From the NCBI GenBank assembly GCA_033851955.1, contig JAWSVK010000022.1, positions 1 through 64,000 of the forward strand: a DNA stretch of 64,000 nucleotides, in the 5' to 3' direction. Below, in pieces: positions 50,051 through 59,834 of the stretch. Position numbers and translations under genes: made by a program. A model generated the notes under the pieces. That model had not been told where the DNA came from. It was given only the letters and a program-made list of their open reading frames with translations, and made no database searches. The stretch's first letter is position 1. Every line of letters begins with the position of its first letter. This DNA comes from Profundibacter sp033851955 (GTDB lineage: Bacteria > Pseudomonadota > Alphaproteobacteria > Rhodobacterales > Rhodobacteraceae).

Positions 50051-51079
50051 ATGACCCAATCTAGCCAAGCTGACCAGTCGCCGGTTCAATCTTTGCCGAT
50101 TTACCTGGCTACAGATTTTTGCGTCACCGATGGGGCAAATCTGGATGATGCATTGTCCTTTGCGGACGAATTGGTGCTGGATGATGTTTACACATTGGAC
50201 AGCGATGCGGCGCAGGCGATGCTGGCAATGGCCCAGATCGACGACACCACCGATGACACCACATTTATAGTGGCGGATGGATCGGCCGTTGGCAAATCAG
50301 GAAATCGGTTGCATCTGGATTGTGTCATCACATTGATGGAGCCAGACAGCACCACATTTGACGCGGTTGTGATGGTTGAACTGGACGCCGCAGAAGATGA
50401 GATTGAAAGCATCTATCTGTTTGCCTTGGCCCCGCTAAATCCGCTTGTCAGTTACCGGCTGGTTGGTTGCGACCCAACCAAAGCACGGGCGCGCATGGCC
50501 GAGGTTGCCTGTGTCAGTTTCACCCGTGGCACGCATATTACGATGGCCAACGGCCAACAGCGCCCGATTGAAGATTTGAGCGTCGGCGACAAGGTTTTAA
50601 GCCGCGATGACGGCCCGCAAGCCGTGCGCTGGATTGGCCAGACCACCATGCGGGCGGTTGGGGATTTTGCGCCTATCCTGATCCGCAAAGGCACATTAAA
50701 CAATGAAAATGATCTGATCGTCAGCCCGAACCACCGCCTGTTTATCTATCAACGGGTTGACGAAATAGGGGCTGGCCGCAGTGAGGTTTTGGTCAAGGCC
50801 AAACATCTGGTCAACGGCGACAGCGTTACCTGTGTTGAGGGTGGCTTTGTCGATTATTTCCAGCTTTTGTTTGACGACCACCAGATAATTTTCGCCGAAG
50901 GCATTGCTGCCGAAAGCCTGCTGTTGGATCAACGCACCACCCCGGCCCTGCCCGATGATTTGGCCAAAGATCAGGTTCCGATGCACACCAAGCGGGCGCA
51001 TGAAGACTTTGAAATTGGCAGCGGTGACACCAAAGGCGGTGACATGGCTGAACGTCTGCGCCGCTCATCTTCGACTTGA
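50051..51079 (+). CDS. Hint-domain protein
   Basis: 342 aa. Residues about 155-300 form a Hedgehog/intein (Hint) domain of the kind common in marine alphaproteobacteria: it begins at the Cys of ACVSFTRGTHITMANGQQRP, with LSVGDKVLSRDDG, LIVSPNHRLFIYQ (conserved His) and VNGDSVTCVEG. The first 150 residues are acidic with a DDTTDDTT run. No signal peptide. The Hint part is followed by about 40 residues, so it may cleave or be vestigial. Function unknown. It is divergent from the SDR gene. Confidence 0.82.
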   Translation: MTQSSQADQSPVQSLPIYLATDFCVTDGANLDDALSFADELVLDDVYTLDSDAAQAMLAMAQIDDTTDDTTFIVADGSAVGKSGNRLHLDCVITLMEPDSTTFDAVVMVELDAAEDEIESIYLFALAPLNPLVSYRLVGCDPTKARARMAEVACVSFTRGTHITMANGQQRPIEDLSVGDKVLSRDDGPQAVRWIGQTTMRAVGDFAPILIRKGTLNNENDLIVSPNHRLFIYQRVDEIGAGRSEVLVKAKHLVNGDSVTCVEGGFVDYFQLLFDDHQIIFAEGIAAESLLLDQRTTPALPDDLAKDQVPMHTKRAHEDFEIGSGDTKGGDMAERLRRSSST

Positions 51080-51180
51080 GGGACTTCAGATAACGCAGGC
51101 CAAAGCGGGTGTTCTTGTTTGACACATTGTTAAACCACGCTACTGTCATGTGATGAACAACAATCACGGGCTGCCAATAC

Positions 51181-53019
51181 ATGCTTGATACACCATCAAA
51201 AACCACCCCACTTGTCTCAATTGAAAACCTGCGGGTCGAGTTTTCGACCAAAGACGGCCCTGTGGTTGGGGTCGAGGATATTTCCTTTGCGATTAATCCT
51301 GGCGAAACCGTTTGTGTGGTGGGCGAATCTGGTTCCGGCAAATCTGTGTCATCTCTTTCGTTGATCCGCTTGGTTGAATTTGGCGGTGGCGAAATAACCG
51401 ATGGCAAAATCATGTTTGATCGGCGCGATCACGGGGATGGCAAGGGCGCGATAGATCTGGCGCATGCCGAAAAAGATCTGATGCGCACCATTCGCGGCAA
51501 TGAAATCGGTATGATTTTTCAAGAACCGATGACCTCTTTGAACCCCGTGTTCACCATTGAACGTCAGTTGACCGAAGGTTTGCGGGTTCACAAAAACATG
51601 TCCAAGAAAGAAGCCGCGGCGCATGCGCTTGAGCTGCTGAACCGCGTGCGCATCCCCGAGCCAGAGCGTCGCCTAAAGCAATACCCGCACGAATTGTCCG
51701 GCGGCATGCGCCAACGGGTGGTGATCGCGATGGCGCTGGCATGCGAGCCGCGTGTGCTGATTGCGGACGAGCCGACAACAGCGCTGGATGTGACCATTCA
51801 GGCCGAGATTTTGGCCCTGATTGACCGTTTGAAACGCGAAACCGGCACGGCTGTTTTGTTTATCACCCACGACATGGCCGTGGTCGCGCAAATGGCTGAT
51901 CGGGTTGTGGTGATGTACCGCGGCAATATGGTCGAAGAAGGATCTGTCACCGAAATTTTCGAAAACCCACAAGAAGACTACACCAAAGCCCTGTTGTCGG
52001 CGGTGCCTAAATTGGGTGAAATGAAGGGCAAGGCCTATCCTGAACCCATGCGCATCTTGGGCGAAGAAAACAAGCACACGGGCGCGCCGATTGTCCCCAG
52101 TGACAAGGTGTTGCTTGAGGTGAAAAACCTTGTGCAGCGCTTTCCCGTTAAGGGCGGATTGATGCGGCGCACAATATCCAACGTGCATGCGGTTGAAGAT
52201 GTGTCCTTTCATATCAACGTTGGCGAAACTCTTTCACTGGTTGGCGAAAGTGGTTGTGGTAAGTCTTCATGTGGTCGTTCGATTTTGCGCCTGAATGAGC
52301 CCCAGTCCGGTCAGGTGTTGCTGAATGGCGAAGATGTTTTGTGTTGCACCCCGCAGGAAATGCTGGATGTGCGGCGTGACATGCAGATGGTGTTTCAGGA
52401 CCCCTTTGCGTCCCTAAACCCACAGATGCGCCTGTCAGATCAGGTGGCAGAACCGCTGCTCAATTACAAAATCGCCAAAGGGGTCGAACTGCATGACCGC
52501 GTAGCAAACTTGTTTGACCGGGTGCATTTACCCCGTGATTTCATGCGCCGCTATCCGCATGAATTGTCTGGCGGGCAGCGCCAACGCGTGGCGATTGCGC
52601 GTGCTTTGGCGCTCAATCCGAAATTGATCATAGCGGATGAATCCGTGTCCGCGCTGGATGTGACCGTGCAAGCCCAAGTGCTGAACTTGATGATGGAATT
52701 GCAGGCTGAATTGGGCATTTCGTTCCTGTTTATCAGCCATGATATGGCCGTGGTTGAACGTGTCAGCCACCGAACAGCCGTGATGTATTTGGGCCGCATC
52801 GTAGAAATTGGGCCCCGTGCTGCTGTGTTTGAGGATCCGCAACACGAATACACCAAGACTCTGCTGTCCGCTGTGCCCGTGCCAGACCCGCGCGTGCGCA
52901 AGATCGAGGCCGATCTGAACTTCAAAGCGATCCCGTCGCCGATTTTCCCGTTGGACTATGATCCTGCCCCGTCAATCTATGACGAGGTCAGCCCAAATCA
53001 CTTTGTGCTGCGTTCTTAA
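51181..53019 (+). CDS. Dipeptide/oligopeptide ABC transporter, fused double ATPase
   Basis: 612 aa with two complete ABC domains. First: GESGSGKSVSSLSLI (about residue 42), LSGGMRQRVVIAMAL, VLIADEPTTALD. Second: GESGCGKSSCGRSIL (about residue 354), LSGGQRQRVAIARAL, LIIADESVSALD. Each carries the C-terminal oligopeptide-transporter extension. It corresponds to DppD and DppF fused in one chain, powering peptide or nickel-type uptake. The permeases and binding protein are not in the window, so the substrate is open. Confidence 0.92.
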   Translation: MLDTPSKTTPLVSIENLRVEFSTKDGPVVGVEDISFAINPGETVCVVGESGSGKSVSSLSLIRLVEFGGGEITDGKIMFDRRDHGDGKGAIDLAHAEKDLMRTIRGNEIGMIFQEPMTSLNPVFTIERQLTEGLRVHKNMSKKEAAAHALELLNRVRIPEPERRLKQYPHELSGGMRQRVVIAMALACEPRVLIADEPTTALDVTIQAEILALIDRLKRETGTAVLFITHDMAVVAQMADRVVVMYRGNMVEEGSVTEIFENPQEDYTKALLSAVPKLGEMKGKAYPEPMRILGEENKHTGAPIVPSDKVLLEVKNLVQRFPVKGGLMRRTISNVHAVEDVSFHINVGETLSLVGESGCGKSSCGRSILRLNEPQSGQVLLNGEDVLCCTPQEMLDVRRDMQMVFQDPFASLNPQMRLSDQVAEPLLNYKIAKGVELHDRVANLFDRVHLPRDFMRRYPHELSGGQRQRVAIARALALNPKLIIADESVSALDVTVQAQVLNLMMELQAELGISFLFISHDMAVVERVSHRTAVMYLGRIVEIGPRAAVFEDPQHEYTKTLLSAVPVPDPRVRKIEADLNFKAIPSPIFPLDYDPAPSIYDEVSPNHFVLRS

Positions 53020-53027
53020 AACCCGCC

Positions 53028-53096
53028 GCTCGTCAAGCCTGCCAGCTTTCCTCGCTCGAATCCCGCGAAGAATGCCCGAAAGGGCTTGATGAGCGC
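53028..53096 (+). repeat. Dispersed palindromic element, full copy
   Basis: Left arm GCTCGTCAAGCCT and right arm AGGGCTTGATGAGC are inverted repeats; between them CAGCTTTCCTCGCTC and a small hairpin GCCC-GAAA-GGGC. Closely matches the half copy at 34384-34422. The right arm includes the prfC ribosome binding site and start codon. Confidence 0.65.
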
Positions 53097-54711
53097 CCCG
53101 ACGCCCCGCTATATGGCGCTCATGTTAGACAGTCTTCCAGATGAAATCGCGCGGCGCCGCACCTTTGCCATCATCAGTCACCCTGATGCCGGTAAAACCA
53201 CATTGACGGAAAAATTTCTGCTGTATGGTGGCGCGATCCAAATGGCGGGCCAAGTGCGCGCCAAAGGCGAGGCGCGTCGCACGCGCTCGGATTTCATGAA
53301 GATGGAACAAGACCGTGGCATCTCGGTCTCGGCCTCGGCCATGTCTTTTGACTTTGGTCCCTACCGTTTCAACCTTGTCGACACCCCGGGCCACTCGGAT
53401 TTCTCCGAAGACACTTACCGTACTCTGACTGCAGTGGATGCCGCTGTCATGGTGATCGATGGCGCTAAAGGGATCGAGTCCCAGACCCAAAAACTGTTTG
53501 AAGTTTGCCGTCTGCGCGACCTTCCAATCTTGACCTTTTGCAACAAAATGGACCGCGAAAGCCGCGATACTTTCGAAATAATTGACGAAATCCAAGAAAA
53601 CCTCGCAATTGACGTCACCCCAGCTTCTTGGCCGATCGGGGTTGGCCGTGATTTCATCGGTTGCTATGATTTGCTGCATGACCGTCTAGAATTGATGGAC
53701 CGCGCCGACCGAAACAAAATCGCCGAGACCGTGCAGATCAACGGGCTGGACGATCCAGCGCTTGCGCAGCATGTGCCCGCCGAACTTCTGGAAAAGCTGC
53801 GCGAAGACATCGACATGGTGCGTGGACTTCTGCCCGCGATGGATAAAAAAGCCTTGTTGGAAGGCACCCTAACCCCGATTTGGTTTGGCTCGGCAATCAA
53901 TTCGTTTGGGGTCAAGGAATTGATGGATGGCATCGCCGAATTCGGCCCCGAACCACAACCGCAAGCGGCGGAGCCCCGCGCCATGCACCCCGATGAGAAA
54001 AAAGTCGCAGGCTTTGTATTCAAAGTGCAGGCCAACATGGACGCCAAACACCGCGACCGGGTCGCGTTTGTTCGGATTGCATCGGGTCACTTTAAGCGTG
54101 GAATGAAACTGACCCATGTGCGCAGCAAAAAGCAGATGGCGATCAGCAATCCAGTGTTGTTTTTGGCCGCCGACCGCGAGTTGGCCGAAGAGGCCTGGGC
54201 GGGTGACATCATCGGCATCCCAAATCACGGCCAATTGCGCATTGGCGACACCTTGACCGAGGGCGAAGCCCTGCGCGTCACCGGCATCCCGTCTTTCGCG
54301 CCAGAATTGCTGCAAACCGTGCGCGCGGGTGATCCGCTCAAATCCAAACACCTTGAAAAGGCGCTGATGCAATTCGCCGAAGAAGGCGCCGCAAAAGTGT
54401 TCAAACCAATGATCGGCTCGGGCTTTATCGTTGGCGTGGTTGGCGCGTTGCAATTTGAGGTGCTCGCCAGCCGGATCGAGCTGGAGTACGGGCTCCCCGT
54501 TCGGTTTGAAAACAGCCAATTCACTTCTGCTCGCTGGGTTTCCGGCAGCAAAGAGGCTGTGGATAAGTTTGTGAATGAAAACAAGGGCCATATGGCTTCG
54601 GACAATGACGGCGACTCGGTTTATTTGACACGTTTGCAATGGGACATAGACCGAGTTGTGCGCGATTACCCTGATGTGAAAATGACCGCGACCAAAGAAA
54701 TGATGCTGTAA
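53089..54711 (+). CDS. prfC: Peptide chain release factor 3
   Basis: 540 aa. GTPase motifs G1 SHPDAGKTTLTEK, G3 DTPGHSDFSED and G4 NKMDRE, and an RF3-type C-terminal domain (FENSQFTSARWVSG). It recycles RF1/RF2 after termination. AGGG lies about five bases before ATG 53089; an ATG at 53113 is a second choice. The start codon and AGGG lie within a palindromic repeat, so RNA folding could mask them. Confidence 0.94.
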   Translation: MSAPTPRYMALMLDSLPDEIARRRTFAIISHPDAGKTTLTEKFLLYGGAIQMAGQVRAKGEARRTRSDFMKMEQDRGISVSASAMSFDFGPYRFNLVDTPGHSDFSEDTYRTLTAVDAAVMVIDGAKGIESQTQKLFEVCRLRDLPILTFCNKMDRESRDTFEIIDEIQENLAIDVTPASWPIGVGRDFIGCYDLLHDRLELMDRADRNKIAETVQINGLDDPALAQHVPAELLEKLREDIDMVRGLLPAMDKKALLEGTLTPIWFGSAINSFGVKELMDGIAEFGPEPQPQAAEPRAMHPDEKKVAGFVFKVQANMDAKHRDRVAFVRIASGHFKRGMKLTHVRSKKQMAISNPVLFLAADRELAEEAWAGDIIGIPNHGQLRIGDTLTEGEALRVTGIPSFAPELLQTVRAGDPLKSKHLEKALMQFAEEGAAKVFKPMIGSGFIVGVVGALQFEVLASRIELEYGLPVRFENSQFTSARWVSGSKEAVDKFVNENKGHMASDNDGDSVYLTRLQWDIDRVVRDYPDVKMTATKEMML

Positions 54712-55019
54712 GTTTGTGCCACGGTGGCTGTAACCTTGATTGGCGCAAACCTGCCACACCCCTTATTTTATTGACCCCTCGCGGTTTTCCATAACCTGTT
54801 CATAAGTTTGTGTTTTCTTGGGATGAACGGTATTTTGTTTTCGAAACAATCCTAGAAAATCGTGCAGATTGTTCCAGATCGATTGAGTCACATTGACCCC
54901 GCCGCATATATTCAGTAGGTCAAGCACCATAGGGGGATGCATGTGCATAACTTTTGACCAACCGGGTCACCCACCCCCAGAACCGATACGGCGAAAAATG
55001 CCGTAGAACACGGATAACA

Positions 55020-56525
55020 ATGACAAAATTCGCCGACCTAAAACTATCTCCGAAAGTCCTTAAGGCTGTAGAAGCTGCTGGGTATGAAACGCCAACGCCG
55101 ATCCAGGCGGGCGCAATCCCGCCCGCCTTAGAAGGGCGCGATGTTTTGGGCATTGCCCAAACCGGCACAGGTAAAACCGCCAGTTTCACTCTGCCAATGA
55201 TCACCATGTTGTCGCGTGGCCGCGCGCGGGCACGGATGCCGCGATCATTAGTGTTGGCCCCGACCCGCGAATTGGCCGCACAGGTTGCGGAAAATTTCGA
55301 CGCTTATGCAGTGGGCAGCAAGCTGTCCAAGGCGCTGTTGATCGGTGGCGTTTCGTTCAAGGAACAAGACAAGCTGATTGACCGTGGCGTTGACGTGCTA
55401 ATCGCTACGCCGGGCCGTTTGATTGACCACTTTGAGCGCGGCAAACTGATGCTGACCGGTGTGCAAATCATGGTGGTGGATGAGGCCGACCGGATGCTGG
55501 ATATGGGATTCATTCCCGATATTGAACGCATCTTTAGCCTGACGCCTTTCACCCGCCAAACCCTGTTTTTCAGCGCCACGATGGCACCAGAGATCGAACG
55601 GATCACCAACACATTCCTATCGAACCCTGCCAAAGTCGAAGTGGCGCGCGCCGCGACCACCAACGTGAATATCACGCAAGGTGTGATCAAGCTGCGCTCC
55701 GAGGTCAAACGTAATGAACCACGTGAAAAACGTGATCTGCTGCGTGCTTTGATCGAAAAAGAAGGCGATGGCTGTACGAGTGCGATTGTTTTCTGCAATC
55801 GCAAGGTCGATGTCGACTTGGTCGCTAAATCTTTGAAAAAGCACGGCTATAATGCCGAACCGATCCACGGAGATCTGGATCAATCGCGCCGTATGGAAGT
55901 ACTGGCAGGTTTTCGCGATGGTAAAATCAAGTTCCTTTGCGCGTCCGATGTTGCGGCGCGTGGGCTGGACATTCCCAACGTAAGCCACATTTTCAACTTT
56001 GATGTGCCCTCGCACGCCGAAGATTATGTGCACCGGATTGGTCGCACGGGGCGGGCTGGCAAAACCGGTACTGCGCTGATGATTTGTGTGCCCAAGGATG
56101 AGAAAAACCTTGAGGACATCGAGCGTTTGGTAAAACAACCGGTTCCGATTTTGGACAACCCGATGGGTGGCAAACCTGCGCCTAGGGCGCAAGCCTCTAA
56201 TGAAGCGGCTGCAGAGGAAAAACCAAAGCGGACTCGTCGCCCACGTAAGTCCAAAGAGAACACGGACGCACCCGTTGAGACCAAGGTTGACGTAAAAGCA
56301 GAGCCACAGGCAAAGCAAAAACGTGAACCAAAGGCTGAGCAGCCCAAACGCGAACCTAAACCTGAGGCCGTGAAACACGCCGCCCCGCGTGACAAACCTG
56401 CGCCTAAGAACAACCGCCGCGGTGGTGGAAATGGGAATAACAACAATCACAATCAGCCCAAGGGCATGGGCAATCACCTGCCTGATTTCATCGCCAAAAG
56501 CTTTGATGATCGGCGTGACAGCTGA
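55020..56525 (+). CDS. rhlE: DEAD-box RNA helicase (RhlE-like)
   Basis: 501 aa. Q motif with FADLKLSPKVL, motif I AQTGTGKTAS, Ia PTRELA, II VDEADRMLDMG, III SAT, VI HRIGRTGRAG. After about residue 375 comes a low-complexity tail of Lys, Pro, Glu and Ala ending in an Asn/Gly-rich stretch, as in RhlE proteins; it likely binds RNA. ATG 55020 fits the conserved N-terminus. The 300-base upstream gap holds no gene. Terminates at 56547-56586. Confidence 0.93.
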   Translation: MTKFADLKLSPKVLKAVEAAGYETPTPIQAGAIPPALEGRDVLGIAQTGTGKTASFTLPMITMLSRGRARARMPRSLVLAPTRELAAQVAENFDAYAVGSKLSKALLIGGVSFKEQDKLIDRGVDVLIATPGRLIDHFERGKLMLTGVQIMVVDEADRMLDMGFIPDIERIFSLTPFTRQTLFFSATMAPEIERITNTFLSNPAKVEVARAATTNVNITQGVIKLRSEVKRNEPREKRDLLRALIEKEGDGCTSAIVFCNRKVDVDLVAKSLKKHGYNAEPIHGDLDQSRRMEVLAGFRDGKIKFLCASDVAARGLDIPNVSHIFNFDVPSHAEDYVHRIGRTGRAGKTGTALMICVPKDEKNLEDIERLVKQPVPILDNPMGGKPAPRAQASNEAAAEEKPKRTRRPRKSKENTDAPVETKVDVKAEPQAKQKREPKAEQPKREPKPEAVKHAAPRDKPAPKNNRRGGGNGNNNNHNQPKGMGNHLPDFIAKSFDDRRDS

Positions 56526-56546
56526 TTTCACCACTGATGTGAGTTG

Positions 56547-56586
56547 AACGAAAAACGCCGCCTCATTTGAGGCGGCGTTTTTCGTT
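56547..56586. terminator. Bidirectional terminator between helicase and rnj
   Basis: An 18-base perfect stem (AACGAAAAACGCCGCCTC and its complement) around ATTT. A and T runs at each end of the stem suit both converging transcripts. Confidence 0.9.
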
Positions 56587-56605
56587 TATATAGGCCAATT
56601 GTGAT

Positions 56606-58276
56606 CTAGGCCAAACGGCTGACCACCACGGTGACTTCGGGTTTCTTGCCAATTTCGCCTTGGACGGAGCGGCGCACTTCGCGTTTGATAGACTCTTCCA
56701 TCTTATCGTCATCGCGCAGGGTTTTGTCATTCATCCGCATCAGCAGCTGATTCAAATCGGCCTCGACCACGTCGACCAATGGCGCGTTGGAGCTGCCTTT
56801 TTCGGCAAGCCCCATCACCTCGACCCATGCGTCGCCAAGCGGTTCATCGTTTTCGTCAACGATCACAGTGGCCAGCACATGGCCGTTCAGCGCCATACGG
56901 ATCCGGTCGCGCACGATGCCATCTAATGCGCCGTATTGAACGGTGCCGTCCAGATAGGTGCGGCCAGTTTCGATGTGTTCAACAACATGCGGCGCGTCAC
57001 CTGTGATGTCAGCCATCGAGCCGTTCACCAGCACCATCGCGTTGCGACCATTTTCGGTGGCCAAGCCTGCATGTTCGCGCAAATGACGGTGTTCACCATG
57101 CATCGGGATCACCATTTCAGCGTTCACAATGTCATGCATCCGCTTGATATCAGGGCGGTTTGCATGGCCTGACACGTGGTACAGCCCGTCACTATCGTCA
57201 ACAATATCAACACCCATTTCCGAATAAGCATTCATAATGTTGATCACGCCGCGCTCATTGCCGGGGATGGTTTTGGACGAGAACAGGAATGTATCACCTT
57301 CCTTCATCCGCAGGCCCAGATATTTACCACGCGAAAGCTGTGCCGAGGCCGCGCGGCGTTCGCCTTGCGAGCCTGTGACGATCAACATCAGGTTTTCGCG
57401 CGGCATGTCGCGGGCGTCTTCTACAGGGATGGTGTTTGGGAAATGCCCGATGGTGCCCGTGGCGTCACCCGCCGCGACCATGCGCTGCATCGCGCGGCCC
57501 AACAAGCAAACAGAACGGCCCGCCGCCTGCCCCGCTTCGGCCAATGTTTTCAAACGTGCGATGTTTGACGCGAATGTGGTGGCCACAACCATGCCGCTGG
57601 CGGCTGAAATCATCTTGGTGATTTCTGGGGCGACGGAGGCCTCGGAGCGGCCCGCGCTTTTGGAAAACACATTGGTTGAATCGCAAACCAGCGCCTTGAC
57701 GCCGTCTTTGGACACTTCACGCCATAGGTCTTCGTCAAACGGCTCACCCAACACTGGGGTTTCGTCCAACTTAAAGTCGCCCGTGTGCACAACGCGGCCC
57801 GCCGCGCTGTCGATCACAAGGCCCGAGCTTTCGGGGATCGAGTGCGAGATCGGCAGGAAGGACACCGTGAAGGGTCCAGCTTCAACCGTTTCGGGATAAG
57901 GCGAAACGGTGATCACTTCGTCAGGTGAATGCCCCGCTTCTTCCATCTTGCGACGGGCGTGGTAGGCTGTGAATGCGCGGCAGTAAATCGGCGCGCCAAG
58001 GCGTTTATACAGGTAGCCAATGCCGCCAACGTGGTCCTCGTGGGCATGAGTGATGAAAATCGCCTCGAGCCGGTGCTTGTTGGCCTCGAGCCACGCAATG
58101 TCAGGCACGATCAGATTGACGCCTGGGGTGGTGTCCATGTCGGGGAAGGTCACACCTATATCGACAAGGATCAACCGTTCCTTACCCGGTTTGCCATAGC
58201 CGTACACATAGGCATTCATGCCAATTTCGCCGGACCCACCCAAAGGTAGGTAGATCAATCGATCATTTTTGCTCAT
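56606..58276 (-). CDS. rnj: Ribonuclease J
   Basis: 556 aa, metallo-beta-lactamase/beta-CASP fold. Metal site HAHEDHVGG (about residue 75), beta-CASP motifs including FLPISHSIPES and TGDFKLDETP, and MIPMHGEHRH-type C motif (VIPMHGEHRHL). It degrades and matures RNA with both endo- and 5'-exonuclease activity; alphaproteobacteria use it for 23S rRNA processing. Its start adjoins the stop of coaX directly, so translation is coupled. Confidence 0.95.
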   Translation of the reverse strand: MSKNDRLIYLPLGGSGEIGMNAYVYGYGKPGKERLILVDIGVTFPDMDTTPGVNLIVPDIAWLEANKHRLEAIFITHAHEDHVGGIGYLYKRLGAPIYCRAFTAYHARRKMEEAGHSPDEVITVSPYPETVEAGPFTVSFLPISHSIPESSGLVIDSAAGRVVHTGDFKLDETPVLGEPFDEDLWREVSKDGVKALVCDSTNVFSKSAGRSEASVAPEITKMISAASGMVVATTFASNIARLKTLAEAGQAAGRSVCLLGRAMQRMVAAGDATGTIGHFPNTIPVEDARDMPRENLMLIVTGSQGERRAASAQLSRGKYLGLRMKEGDTFLFSSKTIPGNERGVINIMNAYSEMGVDIVDDSDGLYHVSGHANRPDIKRMHDIVNAEMVIPMHGEHRHLREHAGLATENGRNAMVLVNGSMADITGDAPHVVEHIETGRTYLDGTVQYGALDGIVRDRIRMALNGHVLATVIVDENDEPLGDAWVEVMGLAEKGSSNAPLVDVVEADLNQLLMRMNDKTLRDDDKMEESIKREVRRSVQGEIGKKPEVTVVVSRLA

Positions 58277-59053
58277 TTATTTGCCCTGTTCGATGTTGTG
58301 TTTATGAATGACGGTCAGACCGTGCATTGTTAGATCATCTTCGAAGTCGTCAAAGATTTTTTCAGTTTGCTGAAACAGTGGTGCTAGACCGCCAGTCGAA
58401 ATGACTTTCATCTCGCGTCCGTGCTCTGCCTTAATACGGGAGCATATCTCACGCACAAGCCCAACATAGCCCCAAAACACACCCGATTGCATACAGGCCA
58501 CAGTATTTGTGCCGATCACAGCCTGAGGTTTGGAAATATCGACATGCGGCAGGGCGGCGGCGGCTTTGTGCAGGGCCTCAAGCGATAGGTTTACGCCAGG
58601 AGAGATTACCCCGCCGATATAAGCACCATCGGTGTCGACCACGTCAAAGGTGGTGGCGGTGCCGAAATCAACGATGATCAGATCACCTCCGTACAGATCG
58701 AACCCAGCCACGGTGTTGACCAAGCGGTCCGGTCCGACTTGAGTGTCAGCGTCAACGCGCACTTCGACTGGCAACAGGCATTCGGGTTTGCCAACAACCA
58801 AGGGGCGACAGCCGCAGTAACGATCCGCGAACACCCGCAGGTTCCAGACCACGCGGGGCACGGTGGACGAAATAATCACCGCATCCACATCCAGTGTCAG
58901 TTTGTGATGGTCCAGCAGGGTTTGCATCCAGACGAAATACTGGTCCGCTGTGCGGGTGTGTTCCGTGCTGGTGCGCATGGTGCAAAGAAATTTCTCGCCA
59001 TCCCAGAGGGAAAACACGGTGTTGGTATTGCCGCAGTCGATTGCTAAAAGCAT
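58277..59053 (-). CDS. coaX: Type III pantothenate kinase
   Basis: 258 aa. AIDCGNTNTVFSLWDG at the N-terminus (phosphate-binding), VGPDRLVNTVAGFDLYG (about residue 104), IIVDFGTATTFDVV and GGVISPGVNLSLEAL are family motifs. It phosphorylates pantothenate, the first step of CoA synthesis. It sits between birA and rnj in the conserved nuo-birA-coaX-rnj arrangement. Confidence 0.95.
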   Translation of the reverse strand: MLLAIDCGNTNTVFSLWDGEKFLCTMRTSTEHTRTADQYFVWMQTLLDHHKLTLDVDAVIISSTVPRVVWNLRVFADRYCGCRPLVVGKPECLLPVEVRVDADTQVGPDRLVNTVAGFDLYGGDLIIVDFGTATTFDVVDTDGAYIGGVISPGVNLSLEALHKAAAALPHVDISKPQAVIGTNTVACMQSGVFWGYVGLVREICSRIKAEHGREMKVISTGGLAPLFQQTEKIFDDFEDDLTMHGLTVIHKHNIEQGK

Positions 59054-59066
59054 CTTTTAGGCCCTT

Positions 59067-59834
59067 TCAGAAGTATACTTCGCCAGCAGAAATTGCTTGC
59101 TGGCCTTGGGATGTCTTTAAGATAAGCGCACCCGTTTCATCCAATGTTTCGAATGTGCCGGTGTGTTCTGAGGTTCCGGTGCGGGCGGTGATTACTTCGC
59201 CCAGACGTGCGGCGCGGGACAACCAAGCGGTGCGGATCGCATCGAACCCATAGGTGGTGAACTGTGCCTCGTAGCGTGCAAACGCAGGGGCCAATTGGTC
59301 TAGGAATTCTTCGGGGGTGACATTAACGCCGGTTTCATTCAGCAGACTGACGGGAGGCAACGCGCCCGCCTCTACCGCGTCGGGCACATTCAACAGGTTC
59401 ACGCCGATGCCGATCGACAGGCCGCTGGAACCTGCACTTTCCAGCAGGATGCCCGCCAGTTTGCGACCGTTCAGCAGCACGTCGTTAGGCCATTTCAACG
59501 CCAGTCCAGCGCTGCGGCCTGTGACGGCGACGATTGCGTCAAATAGGGCAAGGGATGCAACAAATGATCGCAGCGCAGCTTGATCAGGTCCGCCTGTTGG
59601 TTGCATGACCAATGTCGCTGCAAAATTACCAACCGGATCCGTCCAAGCACGCCCACGACGCGCCCGTCCTGCTGTTTGGCGCAGGGCCAGTATCCATGTC
59701 GGCCCTGCCAATTCCGGCGCAATCCGTGCCGCATGGGTCAGGGTGCTGTCGACTTCGGGTAGGACAATGCGCCCTACCCCTGTTGGCCAGTTGCTATTTG
59801 ACAAGAGCCTCGGCCGCCGTTGCTGCAAAGCCAT
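59067..59834 (-). CDS. birA: Biotin--[acetyl-CoA-carboxylase] ligase
   Basis: Up to 255 aa. Catalytic part only, with no N-terminal DNA-binding domain, so not a repressor. Biotin/ATP loop GRARRGRAWTDP (about residue 54), LKWPNDVLLNGRKLAGIL (Lys about residue 113) and IGIGVNL are intact. It attaches biotin to acetyl-CoA carboxylase. The ATG at 59834 overlaps nuoN by 41 bases. A TTG at 59804 would shorten the overlap to 11 bases, with GAGG three bases before it, and is an alternative start. Confidence 0.9.
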   Translation of the reverse strand: MALQQRRPRLLSNSNWPTGVGRIVLPEVDSTLTHAARIAPELAGPTWILALRQTAGRARRGRAWTDPVGNFAATLVMQPTGGPDQAALRSFVASLALFDAIVAVTGRSAGLALKWPNDVLLNGRKLAGILLESAGSSGLSIGIGVNLLNVPDAVEAGALPPVSLLNETGVNVTPEEFLDQLAPAFARYEAQFTTYGFDAIRTAWLSRAARLGEVITARTGTSEHTGTFETLDETGALILKTSQGQQAISAGEVYF

